Assembly (NCBI GenBank): GCA_016858145.1
Contig: JAEHOE010000173.1
Span: 1 to 64,000, forward strand
Origin: Edaphochlamys debaryana
Lineage: Eukaryota > Chlorophyta > Chlorophyceae > Chlamydomonadales
Reading direction: 5' to 3'
DNA length: 64,000 bases
In this document: positions 1 through 12,400 of the stretch, piece by piece
Position numbering within the stretch: the stretch's first letter is position 1
Layout: every line of letters begins with the position of its first letter
Notes under the pieces: generated by a model
Databases searched by the model: none
What the model was told of the DNA's origin: nothing
Seen by the model: the letters and a program-made list of their open reading frames with translations, nothing else
Position numbers and translations under genes: made by a program

Positions 1-3000
1 GTACCTGTACGTGTCGCTCATGACCGCGACCAGCAGGTTGAGCAGGATGACGGTGATGAGGAACGTGTACGCCAGCATCAGCACCTGTACGGCGGACGTA
101 CGGCGGAGGGCAGATGTGACGCGCGACACGGGACGCGTTCTCCCAAGCCCATTCTCACCCCCAGGCGCCAACCACCCGACCACCCACCTGGACCCACGGC
201 CGCCAGGCGAAGCCCGTCGCCACGTCTGGGTTGAACTGCCCGATCACTCCGTACCTGATGGGGTGAGGGCGGGTGGGGGAGAAGAGGGAGGGCGAAGAGA
301 GGCTTCAGAGATACCAAGCCGAAAGGCACGGACCGCCCATTGCGTGTACGGCACAATGTGCTACTTGGACCACATGTCGTACAGCACCACCTCTGCCGTA
401 CACTCACGCGTATGCCTTGACGATGGAGTTGCCGAGCGTGTCGAAGTCCATTCCGGTGCGGTCGGCCTCGCCTGGGGGCAGGTCAAAGGAGAAGATCTGT
501 GGGTGGAGGGGAGGGGTGGAAGGGAGAAATGGGGGGGAGGTGTGTAGGAGGTAGTTTGTTGAGGATTGGAACTGAGCGGAGCTGTGATCGCAATCTTTAC
601 CTGCAGATTGTGTTGCCCTCAGTGAGTACCAGCGCCCTTATGTACGTGCCATTTCTCTCCTTGCCCCATCTACCTCCTCCTCCCTCTCCCGAGTGCCCCC
701 TCGGCCCCCGCCTTCGGGCCTCCCTCCCCCCTCCGCTTGCCTGCCAGAAGGCGATGCTGAACGTGAGCACCAGCACCACCAGGATGAGGATGAAGAAGCG
801 CAGGTTGGAGACGATGCGGAGCAGCGCCTGGGGGGTGGGGGTGTGGGGGGGGGGTGGAGGGGGGGTGGAGGGGGGGTGGCAGAAAGGGGTTTGGAGGGAG
901 GAGGAGCGAGGAGGTGCGTTAGGGCTGAGGAGGAGGGCCTGTGCACGTGACCTGCCCATGCCTTGCTGTGCCCTCGGTCCCCCTCCACGCTGCAGCGCCG
1001 GCGCCCATCCAGCGGCCCCCTGCCCTTGACCGACCCCTCTCTCCCCCCCCTCCAACGCCCCCACCCCACCCCAGGCCCCCCTCACCTGCACGAACACCCC
1101 CGTGTGCTCCGGCCCCGAGGCCACCTTGAGCAGCCGGAAGCCCAGCAGTATGGTGGTGAGCGACATGGCGAAGCGGGACCAGCCCTCGATGCCGCCAATC
1201 TGGGGGGGGAGGGGGAAGGGGGAGGGGGGGCAAGAGGGGGGAGGTGGGATGGTGAGGAAGGGGCATGCCAGGGGATGCTTAGGGGGGGCGGGAGTCAAGG
1301 AAATGGGCAAAGGGGGCAGTCCCCAGCCCCAGAGAGAAGAGCGCCTACGGCCATTGCCTGCGCTTGCTCACGTAACACCCTACACCCTACGCCCCCCTCC
1401 TGACTACCCCCTCTCTCCACTATCCCACCTACAGCCTCAAACATGCTCCCCAACACACGACCCGCCACAACACGTTGCCAACATAGGGCCAGCACACACT
1501 CCCCCACCTGCAGCCCGAAGGTGAGCAGTATGCCGATGCACGAGCCCATCTCGATGCCGTTCCAGGAGCCCTGGCTGCCGGCCAGGTACATGTACCAGCC
1601 GGCATTGACGATCTGGGGTGGGGGTGGGGGGCGGGGGGGTGGGGGAGACCAAGGTACAAGGGATGAGGGGTGTGGCGTGGCGTGGCGCAGTGTACGGCAC
1701 TCGGTACGGCACCTGCCCACCTCGGTGACCTCGCCGTAGATGTCGTGCAGGGACATGAGCACGATGACCACCTCGAGCACCATGCGGACCTGACAAGGGG
1801 GGGGGGGGAGGAAGGAGGAAGGAGAGGTCAAGGCAGTGTGGGTCCACCCCTCCCCCACGCAGCGCTCGCTCCCCTCCCGTCTGCCACGGCCACTCGCAAG
1901 ACTGGCCTCCTAGGCCTCTCCACTCGTCCCGCGTCAGTCCCCATCAGGCCCAACCCAGGCCCCCATCGGGCCCGCCCCGGGCCCCACCACGCATGCCGGG
2001 TCGTGCAGGTCGTACAGCTCGTCAAAGTGGACCATGGGGCTCTGGGGGCGGGGTGGGGTGGGGTGAGGGGGGGGCAAGACAGGGGCACACGAAAGAGGGG
2101 CTCAGTTGTGACCTTAAACCTTGCATTTCCTCTCCCCTCCCAAGTCTAGGTTGCGATCACTACCCCTCTCCAACCCCCTCCCCCCAAGCCTATGTCTGCT
2201 CCCCTTGCCTCTACCCCTTCCCTCTACCCCTCCCCCCCTGCCTGCAGGCAGCTCATGGTGGAGGCCACCAGGTAGAGCACCAGGAAGGCAACGAACACCA
2301 GAGATTCCTGATAGAGGTGGAGGGCGGAGGGGGGGCAGAGGGATAAGAGCATAGGGGTAATGCGGAGGGCGGAAGCGTTGCAATCCCGTTCGGTCTCGTC
2401 CTCGTCCCCAACACACGTACTCTCCCCCACACATCGTCTCCCCCCTTCCCCTCACCCGGATGAAGATGGCCCGCGCGAACGACTCCCACTTGTAGAACAG
2501 CACCGCGTACATGACGTCACTGGCCAGGGCCTGGGGGAGGGTGGTGGGTTAGGGGGAGGAGAGAGGGTTGGCACACGCCGGACAAACCCTGCCCGACTGC
2601 TTGCCCTCTTCCCCCCTTGCCTCTCCCCCCCCCCCCCCCCCCCCCATGCAGCATGCACTGCGGCCCCTAGCACGCACCTGGCTCAGCCCGTGCGGCACCA
2701 GCACCCCTTCTTTTCCCCTTCTCTTTAGCTACGGTTCGCGCAATTCGTCAAACAATCACATCCCCCTCCCCCGGCCCCCACCTGGCTCAGCCCGTGCTGC
2801 ACCAGCACCCCCAGCGGGCTGTGCTCCATGTTGCGTGCGCTCATGGCCACGTAGGGCAGCCCCGCCACGGAGGGGGAGGTGGGCTTCTCGCGGTAGTCCC
2901 ACAGGTGCCGCAGCGGCCAGGACTTGGCGTACCTGGGGGGGGGGGAAGGGAAGGGGGGAGGGGACGGAGGGAAGAGGAGAGGGGTTGGGGGCAGGGGGGC

Positions 3001-3400
3001 AGGGGGGTTTCCGAAGGGGTGAGGGTCAAGAGGTGCAGAGGGCCGAGGGTTGCCCCAAGGGGAGGGGAGGGGGGGGAGGAAGAGGAATGAGACGTGGTGC
3101 AAAAAAGGGCAAGAGAAGTGAGGGGTCACAGGTCTCGTCAACACAGCGTCTATCCGCGGGCCTACCACCACCCCACCCTCTTGACCGCTTGACGCTCTTG
3201 CATTCTAAAGCCTCGACAGCACCCCTAACCCTGAAGCGCCTCTCCCGCTCGGACGCATGTCCTCCCCACCATCCCCCTGCCTCCTCACCAGGGCAGGTGA
3301 GTGAGATCCTCCCTCAGCTGGTTGATCTGATCCAGCCACAGATCAGCCGCCTCCAGGTCCTGTCAGGGGGGGGAGGGGGACCAGACGGAGACGGGGCCGT
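1..3400 (-). other. Channel (ion-transport) domain exons
   Basis: These exons of the giant gene encode the membrane part. Reading down the minus strand, hydrophobic stretches include ESLVFVAFLVLYLVASTM (about 2.25-2.31 kb), VRMVLEVVIVLMSLHDIYGE (about 1.73-1.79 kb), a segment containing GILLTFGLQVG (about 1.51-1.61 kb), FAMSLTTILLGFRLLKVA (about 1.12-1.19 kb) and LRFFILILVVLVLTFSIAFW (about 0.75-0.82 kb). A pore-like exon near 413-500 contains FDTLGNSIVKAY, followed by YGVIGQFNPD. The final helix LLNLLVAVMSDTY lies in 1-90. The order of helices, pore and LLNLLVAVMSDTY fits a six-helix cation channel. Exact membrane boundaries are not determined, and the C-terminal tail lies outside the window. 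Confidence 0.7.
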
Positions 3401-6400
3401 CAGGTGAGCTTATGGATGTCGTGTGCACCCACGAGCGCAGAGAGCGACTTCCCACAAACCCTTGGCGCCCTCTCCCTAACCAATCTCCCTACGCTTCTAC
3501 CCGTCAGTCCCTTGATCCCACCACCCCCTCCCCATCTGGAAGTAGCCCCACCTCCGACCCCAGCGTGGTGACCTCGTCGTGCGCCCGCAGGGGGGCGAAC
3601 AGCACATCCTCCTCCATGCCCTCGGCGGGGTCCAGGTTCAGGGCCTGGGGGGGGGGGGGGGTTCGGGACGGAGAGGGATGGGTGTGTGTAAGGGAAGGGG
3701 GGAAAGAAGGCAGGGGTGAAACGCCGGGGGGTTCGCACAGCCGATGGCACCCACACCAAAGGTCTCTCAACATCTGACCCCTAGCAGACCCCGCCTCCCC
3801 CCCCCCACCTTGAGGAAGGACACCAGCAGGGAGGGCATCTCCACCGCCAGGGAGTGCCAGGCCTGGGGGGGTGCGGGGACGGAGAAATCCGGACGAGGCC
3901 GTCACAAGAACAGGCCACAAGAATTCAGGAATCCAGGCCCCCGACCTGAAGCGCCTCCCAGGCACTCCTCCACTAATCTGCTTCACACACACACCCCCCC
4001 ATGCCCCGCCCCTCACCCTCAGCACCGCCAGCCGCTGCTCCGGCGGCCGCGCCAGCTCCGTGCCCAGCAGCAGCTCGGCGCAGCGGCGGTGGCCCCCCGA
4101 CACCGCCAGGTCCAGGGGGGTCTGGCCGGCGAAGTTGAGGGGAAGCGGGGGGGCCACGCCGTAGGTGGAGACCTGACAGGGGGGGTAGGACGGAAGGGGG
4201 GGGAGGGAAAGGGGGATAGGGGGACGAGTTAGGTGTTGTGGTTGACAAGGGGGACGCTGGGCCGAGTGGCAGTGCGCCCGGGAAGAGGTAGGCCTGCCCC
4301 GCTGCTTCCCGCCCCACGGCATGGAGTGGGTGTCCTTCCTGGCCAAGTTCGCCCCCCTGCCCCCCCCCCCCCGGCCTGCCCCTCCCCTGGTACGCTACCC
4401 TCGCCATGCCCTCCCCGCTACTGGGCCCGCTGATGCCGGACAGCAGCGCCCGCAGCAGCACGTGGTCACCGGACATGGCGGCCCTGAGAGGGGGGGGGAA
4501 GGGAGGAGCAACAGAAAGCGAGAGGAAGACGCGGTGAAGGTGAAGAGGCGAGAGAGAATCCCATTGTCAGGACGATCCGAGCGCACGAGCCCCGGAGCTA
4601 ACCTGTCAACGCACCACCTCCCTCGCCTCCCCGCCTCCCTCTCCCCCTTTGTCATGCGACCCACATGTGCAGCATGGTGTTTCCGTCCCGGATGGGCATC
4701 ACCAGCAGCCCGGGGAAGTCCACCACCAGGTCCTGACAGGGGGGGGTAGGGGGGTAGGGGGGAGAGAAGAGAGTGAGTCAAGGGCGGAGCCGCGGTGGGG
4801 AAACAGGCTAGGGCGGTGGGCGCCAGACCCAACACCCGTGCACAGGTCCTGTCACCTCCCGCCCCTTTCCCCACCCCCCCGCCACCCCCCCCCCCCACCT
4901 CCACGTCCGGCGGCCCCAGCAGCTCCAGGTCGGGGTTGAGCTGCAGCAGCAGCTGCTCGGGCAGCGGCTGCCGGTACGTGGGGTCGTACACCTGCCGTAC
5001 GGCGCACACAGCACAGGGTTAGTCATGCACGGCACGCCAGGGCGCCGACACAGGCTAACCCGTACCCGCTCTGCTGCCCGTTACAGGCCCCTCTCCCCCC
5101 CCTCCCCTCCCGATCTCTCCCACCCCCACCCCCACCCCCACCCCAACTCACCACCACCCTCCCGCTGGTGAGCGATGCCAGCACCTCCGGAAACCCATAC
5201 CCGCTCCGCTGCGAGGGCAGCAGCACCATGGCCTCGAAGGAGTCGGCCTCCAGGGCAAAGGGGGGGGCCACGGAGGGGAGGCGGCGCTTGCGCTGTTTGG
5301 AGAGGGGAGGGAGGGAGGAGGGGGGTGGGAGGTGGGGGGGAGAGGGGGTGGGGGGGGTGGGGATGAGGACGAGGTAGGTTTGATGAGGGGTGGAAGAGGG
5401 TTAGGGGTCACGCTACAAAGGGGAGCTCAACGCCCCGCAACCCGCGTCCGTCTCTGCCTCCCCCCTATCCCTACCCCCCCCCTCACCACCACGTCCCAGC
5501 AGCGGATGGTTCCGTCCCTGCTGGCGGTTGCCACCACGAAGGAATTGAGGTAGAGGCACCGCGTGACGGTGCGGGAGTGGCCGTCGAAGCACACCAGCTG
5601 CTTGCCTGGGGAGGGGGGGGAGGAGGGGGGGGCAGGGGGGTAGGGGGACGAGGGGGGGGCCGGACACCAGGAGTGCAAGTTGGAGCGGCTCCGATTGCCG
5701 TTTACTGCAATGGAATGCTGTGCACGCGCGCTCAAACTCCAGGTGACCATAAGGAACACACCGCGCTGTGCCCCCTAGTCCCTTCCCCCCCATCCATGGC
5801 CCGCAGTCCCTTCCCCCCATCCACATCGCGCGGAGCTCCCCCCCTCCCCCGCCCATCCGTGCCACCAATCCGTTGCCCCACCGTTGTCCACGTCCCACAG
5901 CCGTACGGCGCAGTCCGCCCCGCACGTGACCACGTGGCGGCCGTCGGGCGAGAAGGCCCCGTGGGTGACGCTGTTCTCGTGCATGAAGCGGTGGAGCTCG
6001 GGGCGGACCTGACAGGAGAAAAGAAAAAATGAGAGACATGCCGAGGGCTTAAGCAAACTGCTTTGCGGACGGAGCAACTGCCCGAACCCCCTCGAAAGCT
6101 ACACACATGCACTCGCATCACCCCATCGCACTGGCACCCCACACCCACCTGCGCGTGTGGCTCGCCTATCCCCGCCGACGCCACGGACGCCTGCGTCGCC
6201 GCCGCCGTCGCCGCCACCGCGTGCGCCAGCACGGGCCGGCGGCCGCCCTCGCCCGCCGCCGCGCTGGCCGCCGCCACGGCTGCCGCCGCCGCCGCCGCCG
6301 CCAGCGGTGCCCCCACTATGGAGGCCCGGGAGGCGAGGGACATGGCGTTGGCGAGGGAGGCGGGGGGGCGGGCGGGCAGGCCGCCGCCCATGGACAGGCC

Positions 6401-9400
6401 TGGGGGGTGGAGGGGTTGGAGCAGGTTAGGGTTGCAGAGGGGACTCCGGCGAGGAATCGCAAGGAAGCGGTACCCACGGTCGACTTTCTCACACAGAGCC
6501 CTCCGCCCCCCTCGCCCTCACCCATGGGCGTCCCCGGCGACTCCGCCGCCCCCAGCTCCCACAGCCGCGCGGTGCGGTCCATGGAGCAGGTGAGGGCGCG
6601 GCGGCCGTCGTGGGAGACCTGGGGGGGGGGGACAAGTAGGGGAGTGGACGGTTTACATGTTATGTGTTTGGGGGTGGCACGCAGGGGGACCGGGCGGGGG
6701 TTACACACGGATTGTGGGAGAAGCGGGGTATAGGGATTGCTGCATGTGTGCTGACTCACCACCACCGCCACGATGGCGTCCTCGTGCACGTGGTCCATGC
6801 GGGCCACGGGCTGGGGGCCGCCCGAGGGGGAGGCGTCCCACTCGAGCACGCACCTGACAGGGGGGGGAGGGGGGGGGGGGGGGGAGGGGTTGGAGGGGGG
6901 CAATCCTGGCTTCCAGGCTGGCTCGAGCGCCAGCCCGAGGCATGGATACATGGGGTCCTCGAGTTGACACGTGTCTTGAGTTTGTGGCTCATGGGACTGC
7001 GTTTGACGATCCTCCAGCTCTACCCCCCCCCCCCCCCCCGCAGACTCAGGGACTGTCGTAACCGCCAGCTGCCCTCGGCAAGCTGCCCTCGGCAAGCGGT
7101 GCGGGCATTGCCCTACAGCCCCAGGCTCCGACCCATGGCCCTCGATAATCTTACGGAGCCCCTGCACCCTCACCCACGTCTGCTCGACCCCCCCTCCAAC
7201 GCCTGGACCCCCCGACTCCCCCCCTCACCTGTCCTCCCCCACCGACAGCACGCGGCTGGTCCCCGGCACCCAGCTCACGCCCGTCACACCCCCGGCGTGG
7301 CCGTACAGCGTCTGAAGGGGTGGGGGCGATCAGGGGTCAGGAGTCAGGGGAGGACCGGGACCAAGGGGAGGACGGGGTTCAGGCTGAGGCTGCAGGCTGG
7401 GCTATGGAGGCTTGCGGAGAGTAGTGTTGGGGATTCGGCATGCACGGTAAACCAACGGACTCACCCGCATCAGCGCCGGCCCGCCACGAGCCCCCAGATC
7501 AAAGATCTTGATCGTGGTGTCATCCGAGCACGTGACTGCCGTACCAACCAGGATCGTGTTGCCGCTGAAGGGGTCATGCGAGACCTGACAGGGATAGGAA
7601 GGAGGCCGGCACACCGCTCAACCTCTGATTGTGCTCGGCGTCACGTATCGATCCGTCCCTTCCCGGGGGCCCAAAATCCCCATGCCGCCTACCCCTCTTG
7701 GCCCTGCCCCCCCCCCTCTTGCCTCGCCCCCCTCACCACGCTCGCGTCGTCCGACAGCGTCACCCCGTCTGCGTCGAAGCCCACGTGCGCCGCCACCGTG
7801 GCCACCAGGTGTCCCGAGGCCAGGGAGAAGAGGCGCAGGCAGCCTTTTGGGGGGGGAGGGGAGAGGGGGGAGGGGGAGGAAGGAGTGGGCGGGGAGGGAG
7901 GAACTCAACACGTGAAGCCCAGCACGTTGAGCTGGGGGGAGGGAGCAGTGAGAAGGCAAGCGCGCTACGCAAGCGGGGGTTTGCGTGGCACCGCCCCACC
8001 CTCAATGCCCCTTCCCACCCTCGTTCTCTGTGACCGTGGCCACCAGGGAGCGGTCCCGGCTGATGGCGATCTCGTTGACCATCTCGGGGTGGCGGGGCAG
8101 CTCGCGACGCACGGAGACCCCCAGCAGGGACCAGACACGGACCTGACAGGGGGGGGAGGGGGGAGGGGGCAAGGGGGTGCCGCTGTTGGGACTGCAGGTG
8201 GCCCTGACATTCTGCTGCCCTGTCCGCCCCGTTCGCCCCTCCAACCCCCTGCTCGTACAAGACTTCATGATACCAAAGCACTCCTGTGCCCCCCCTGCCC
8301 CCTCCCCTCCCCCTCACCGTGCCGTCCCCCGACAGTGACACGATGCGGCGGCCAAAGGGGCTCATCTCAAGCTCCGTGGCGCCCCTGGGGGGGGGGGGAG
8401 GGGGTGTTTGAAGCTGATAAGCGGGAGAGCGTCGAATGGTTAGTGGGATTGCCGGAGAAGGTACATACCGCCACAGTGTCCATGATAGGTTCGGGGGGGA
8501 GGGGGGGGGGGAGGAAGGGGAACGGGGACACGAGGGGCGTGGTGAAACGGGGCGTGGCGGAGCGGGCGGTGGACTGCCGTGAGCCACCGGGGCAGGAAAG
8601 GGTCAAGGGGGCGCACAGGTGCGCGCTCCTCCGAACTTTATCAGCAGGGGGGAGGTAAGTCGAGGGGGCGGGAAGGCGGGTGCGTGCTCTCCCTCTCCTT
8701 CTCCTTCCTTGCGCTCGTCGCTTCCCAACGCAGCCACTGGCTATGCTTGGCATCCGACCAATCCCAAGCCCCAGCCCAAGATCAAGCCCCCCAGCCCCCA
8801 GCACCCAGCCCCCACCTGTGCCCCAGGAGGCCCTTCATGTTGGCCCCGGACGGTCCGCTCCGCATCGCACCCCACGCGCCCGCGTCCGCCCCCGCCGCCC
8901 CGCCGCCGCCGGCCCCCGCGCCGTGGAGCACCTTGGCCGAGGGGGTGCGGCTGCCGGCGGCCACCCACGCGCCCCGCCCCACGCTCTCCCCGCTGCGGGC
9001 CGAGTTGGGCCGCGAGGCCGTGCCCCCGGCTATGCCCATGCCGCCCCCCGGCAGGGGAACCAGGCCGCCGTTGCGGGTCCGGCGCTTTATGGACGACCCC
9101 GGGGACGCCGAGTCGGACGGCATGGCGGAGAGGCGCAGCGGCGGCGCCCAGCCGCCGGCGGCGCCGCCAGCGCCGCCGACGCCGCCGGCGGTGGCGGCGC
9201 CGCCGACGCCGGCTGCCGCCAGGCCCCGGGTGGCGGCCATAGAGCGCATTCGGGCCATGGCGCGAGTGGTGTTGGGGACCTGGGTGAGGGACAGGGAGGG
9301 GAGGTAATTGAGGGAGGGAGGGACAAGGGGTCGGTGCTGATGCGGGGGGGTAACGTGATCGCAGCATTCCTCCGGGACCCTGCGTCAGGACCCCCAACAC

Positions 9401-12400
9401 CTTCCCTTCCCCCGCCTGATGCCCCCTGCTCCGGCCCCCACCCCCTCCTCCCCCCCGCCGCCACCTCCCCCTCCGCACCTGATTAGTCATGACGTTGGCC
9501 AGGGCCGCGGGCGGCGGCGCCACGCCCCCCGGCGGCGCATCGGAGCCGCCGTTGGGGACCGCGCCTGACCCCCCTCCCGAGGGCCGCTTGGGCCCCCCCG
9601 CGCCCACCGAGTCCCCCGCCTCCTCGTATTCCTCGTCCTCCGGAATGGCGAACCGCGCATGGCTGCGCTGCCCCCGCTCCTGCTCGCTCCCCGCCCCGAC
9701 CCCGCTGCCGCCCTTGCCGGCCCCGTCCTTGTCCTTTGCGGCACCGTCCTTGTCCTTGTCTTCGTCATCGTCGGGGAGGGCGAAGCGGGCCGCCTTGGCG
9801 CCGGGCGCGGGCGGGGGCTTGGGCGCCTTGAGGAGGGGGTGGGGTGGGGTGGGGTGGGGGGGGGGTGTTTGAAGCTGATAAGCGGGAGAGCGTCTAGTTA
9901 TTAGTGAGATTGCCGGAGGTGGCGGGGAGGAAAACTGGTGAATGGGAAGAATCGGACCAGGGCAGCAAGGACAGGAAGCAAGAGACTGCGGCCCACCATA
10001 ACGACGCACTTTCCCAAACCAGCGCACTGCCCTACCTCACCTGGCCCCTTGCCCCCATGCGCCCCCTCCCCGTCCCCCACCAGACTCCTCTCCCCCCCCC
10101 CGGCCAACCCCCTACCCCGCACACACGGAGCACTCGTTAACAAATCTCCCTAGAATTCCCAAAAACACAACGAGGATCACCCTCCCTCCTCCACATCCTC
10201 TGCCCCCACCTTGGGCGTCCGCGGCTCCGTCACAACCCTCTCCAGCCTCGCGGGCAGCGGTGCCACCCTCCGGCTGGCGTTACCCGGCAGCATGGTGCTC
10301 AGGCCGCTCTTGGTGCTGGCGTTGCCGCGGCTCTTGACGCTGGCGCCGCCGCCGCCGTGCGGTCCGGAGCCCAGGCTGGTTCCGCGCCCCCGGGACGACG
10401 GATCCAGATCTGAATCTGGATCCAGCGGCTCGTCGATCAGCCCGTCGGCGTCGCTGGCACCGTCGTCCGCCTCTGCGGCGGCGGCCGCGCGGCCGATGGC
10501 AGCGCTGCAGGTGGGGCGAGGGTACAGGAAAGCTTGATGCGGATGCTAGAGGGGCCCACGGGCCAGAGGGCACCAGTTGCCCTGCCATACCAAGCCGCAC
10601 GCGCGCCCGCACCACCACCTGCCCGCACTATCCGCCACCCCCCACCCCGTGCACCCCTCCACCCCTCTTCACCCCCGCTCACAGCGCCGCCGCCGCCCTC
10701 ACGGAGTGGAGCATGCCCGCCCGCACCACCGACTTGTTGCCGCCACCCTGCGGGCAGGGGCGGACGGGGACCGGGGGGGCGGGGGGCACGAGCTATTGTT
10801 AGCATTACGACAAGGGGCGGGCCAGCGGCGAAACGTGCACAGGTCGCGATGCTGACAAGAACGGGCCTCCGGGGCGCTAGGCCGAGATATTTTGCTCCTT
10901 TACCGTTACGCCATATAACCCAGTTGAAACCCGGTTGAAACTCGGTTATAACCCACCGGCGACACGCTCATGGCCGAAGCCGCCATGGATGCGTTCCCCA
11001 CGCCCCCCGCCAGCCCCCCGGTGCCGGGGCGGCCGCTGACGGCGCGTGCGACGGCCTCCACCCGGGGCAGCTCCTGGGGGCGGAAGAGCCGCTCGACCTG
11101 ACAGGGGGGAGATAGGGGGGTGGGGGTGGGGGCAGGGGGAGGGCATCACGGCAGGAGCGAGCACCGCCACCACACAATTGTATCCGCCACACCATCCTCT
11201 GTACTCTCTTCAACCCATGCCCCCGCCCCCTTTCCTCCCCCCAGTCATGTCCAACTTGCCCCTCCACCCCGCTCACGTCCGATCCGTCCCCCTTGAGTGA
11301 CAGGAACTTGTTGTTCCAGTGCTCGGGGGCGTCATGCAGCTTGGGGGGGGGGGGAGAGGGATGGAGAGGGATGGAGAGGGATTGGTAGGGGAAGGGGAGG
11401 TTAGGGGGCTGCAGACCGGTACAACATAGTACAGCGAGGCACTAAGCTCTTTGCCGGGAAGTGCCTGAGCATGCCTTGGTCCCCGGGCCCTGACCTCGGG
11501 CCCCGCCCAGGCCCAGGCCCAGCCCGGGCCCACCTCGTCGTCGCAGAAGAAGCATGCGGATATGGAGTGGAAGTCGGGGTCCACCCACGTGGAGTCGAAG
11601 CGGGCCAGCTCGCAGCCGTAGTAGGTCTCCACCACCCGCACCACGCCCTCCTGTCAGGGGGGGGGAGGGAGGGATGGGGGGGAGACATGAGGGGGAGGAG
11701 ACGTGGCAGCCCGGTCAATGCGGAGCGGGCCGAGCCGGGCCCGACGAGACGGGACCGGACTGGACCGAATCGCGACCACAGCCCCATACTCCCGCCCACC
11801 CACCGCCGATCCGAAGCACAGGAAGTTTCCGTCGCTGTTGATGGAGCACCAGCGCTGCAGCCCGTCGTTAGCCACCAGCTTGGACAGCAGCAAGTCGCCT
11901 TGGGGGGGGGGGGAAGAGGGAGGGTAGGGAGAGAGATGGCGAAGAACGTTGGGAGTTGGGGAGAAGAAATGAGCACCGCTCCGCAGCCAACCGCGCCCTT
12001 GCACCTCCACCCCCAAGCTCCCCACGCCCCCGCCCCGACCCCCCTCCCCCACCCGTGTCGATGTTCCATATGAACAGGTGCGCGTGCTCCCCCACCGCCA
12101 GCGCTATCTTCCTCCGCTCGCTCAGCGCCACTCCGTGCAGCCAGCCGTGGTGGCCGTGCAGCGTGTGGAGCAGCTTGCCTGGGGGGGGGGGCAGCGGGAG
12201 CGGGGGGGATTGGGGTTGAGGCTAAGCGTGCCGCTTTCGCAGACGGGAGGGAAACATGCTTGATCTGCCTGCCACAGGCCACAGGATCTCCACCCCCCTC
12301 CCCCTTGCCTCCCCTCCCCCCCCTCACCGCTGCCCGGCTCCCACAGCATTGCCGAGGCCACCTCGGGGACCACCTCGGCGGTGGTGAAGGCCATCTTGGC

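Noticed and set aside
6664..8658. 664-codon plus-strand open frame
   Set aside because: Runs antisense across several clear WD40 exons and introns; G-rich intron tracts keep the frame open. No domain resemblance.
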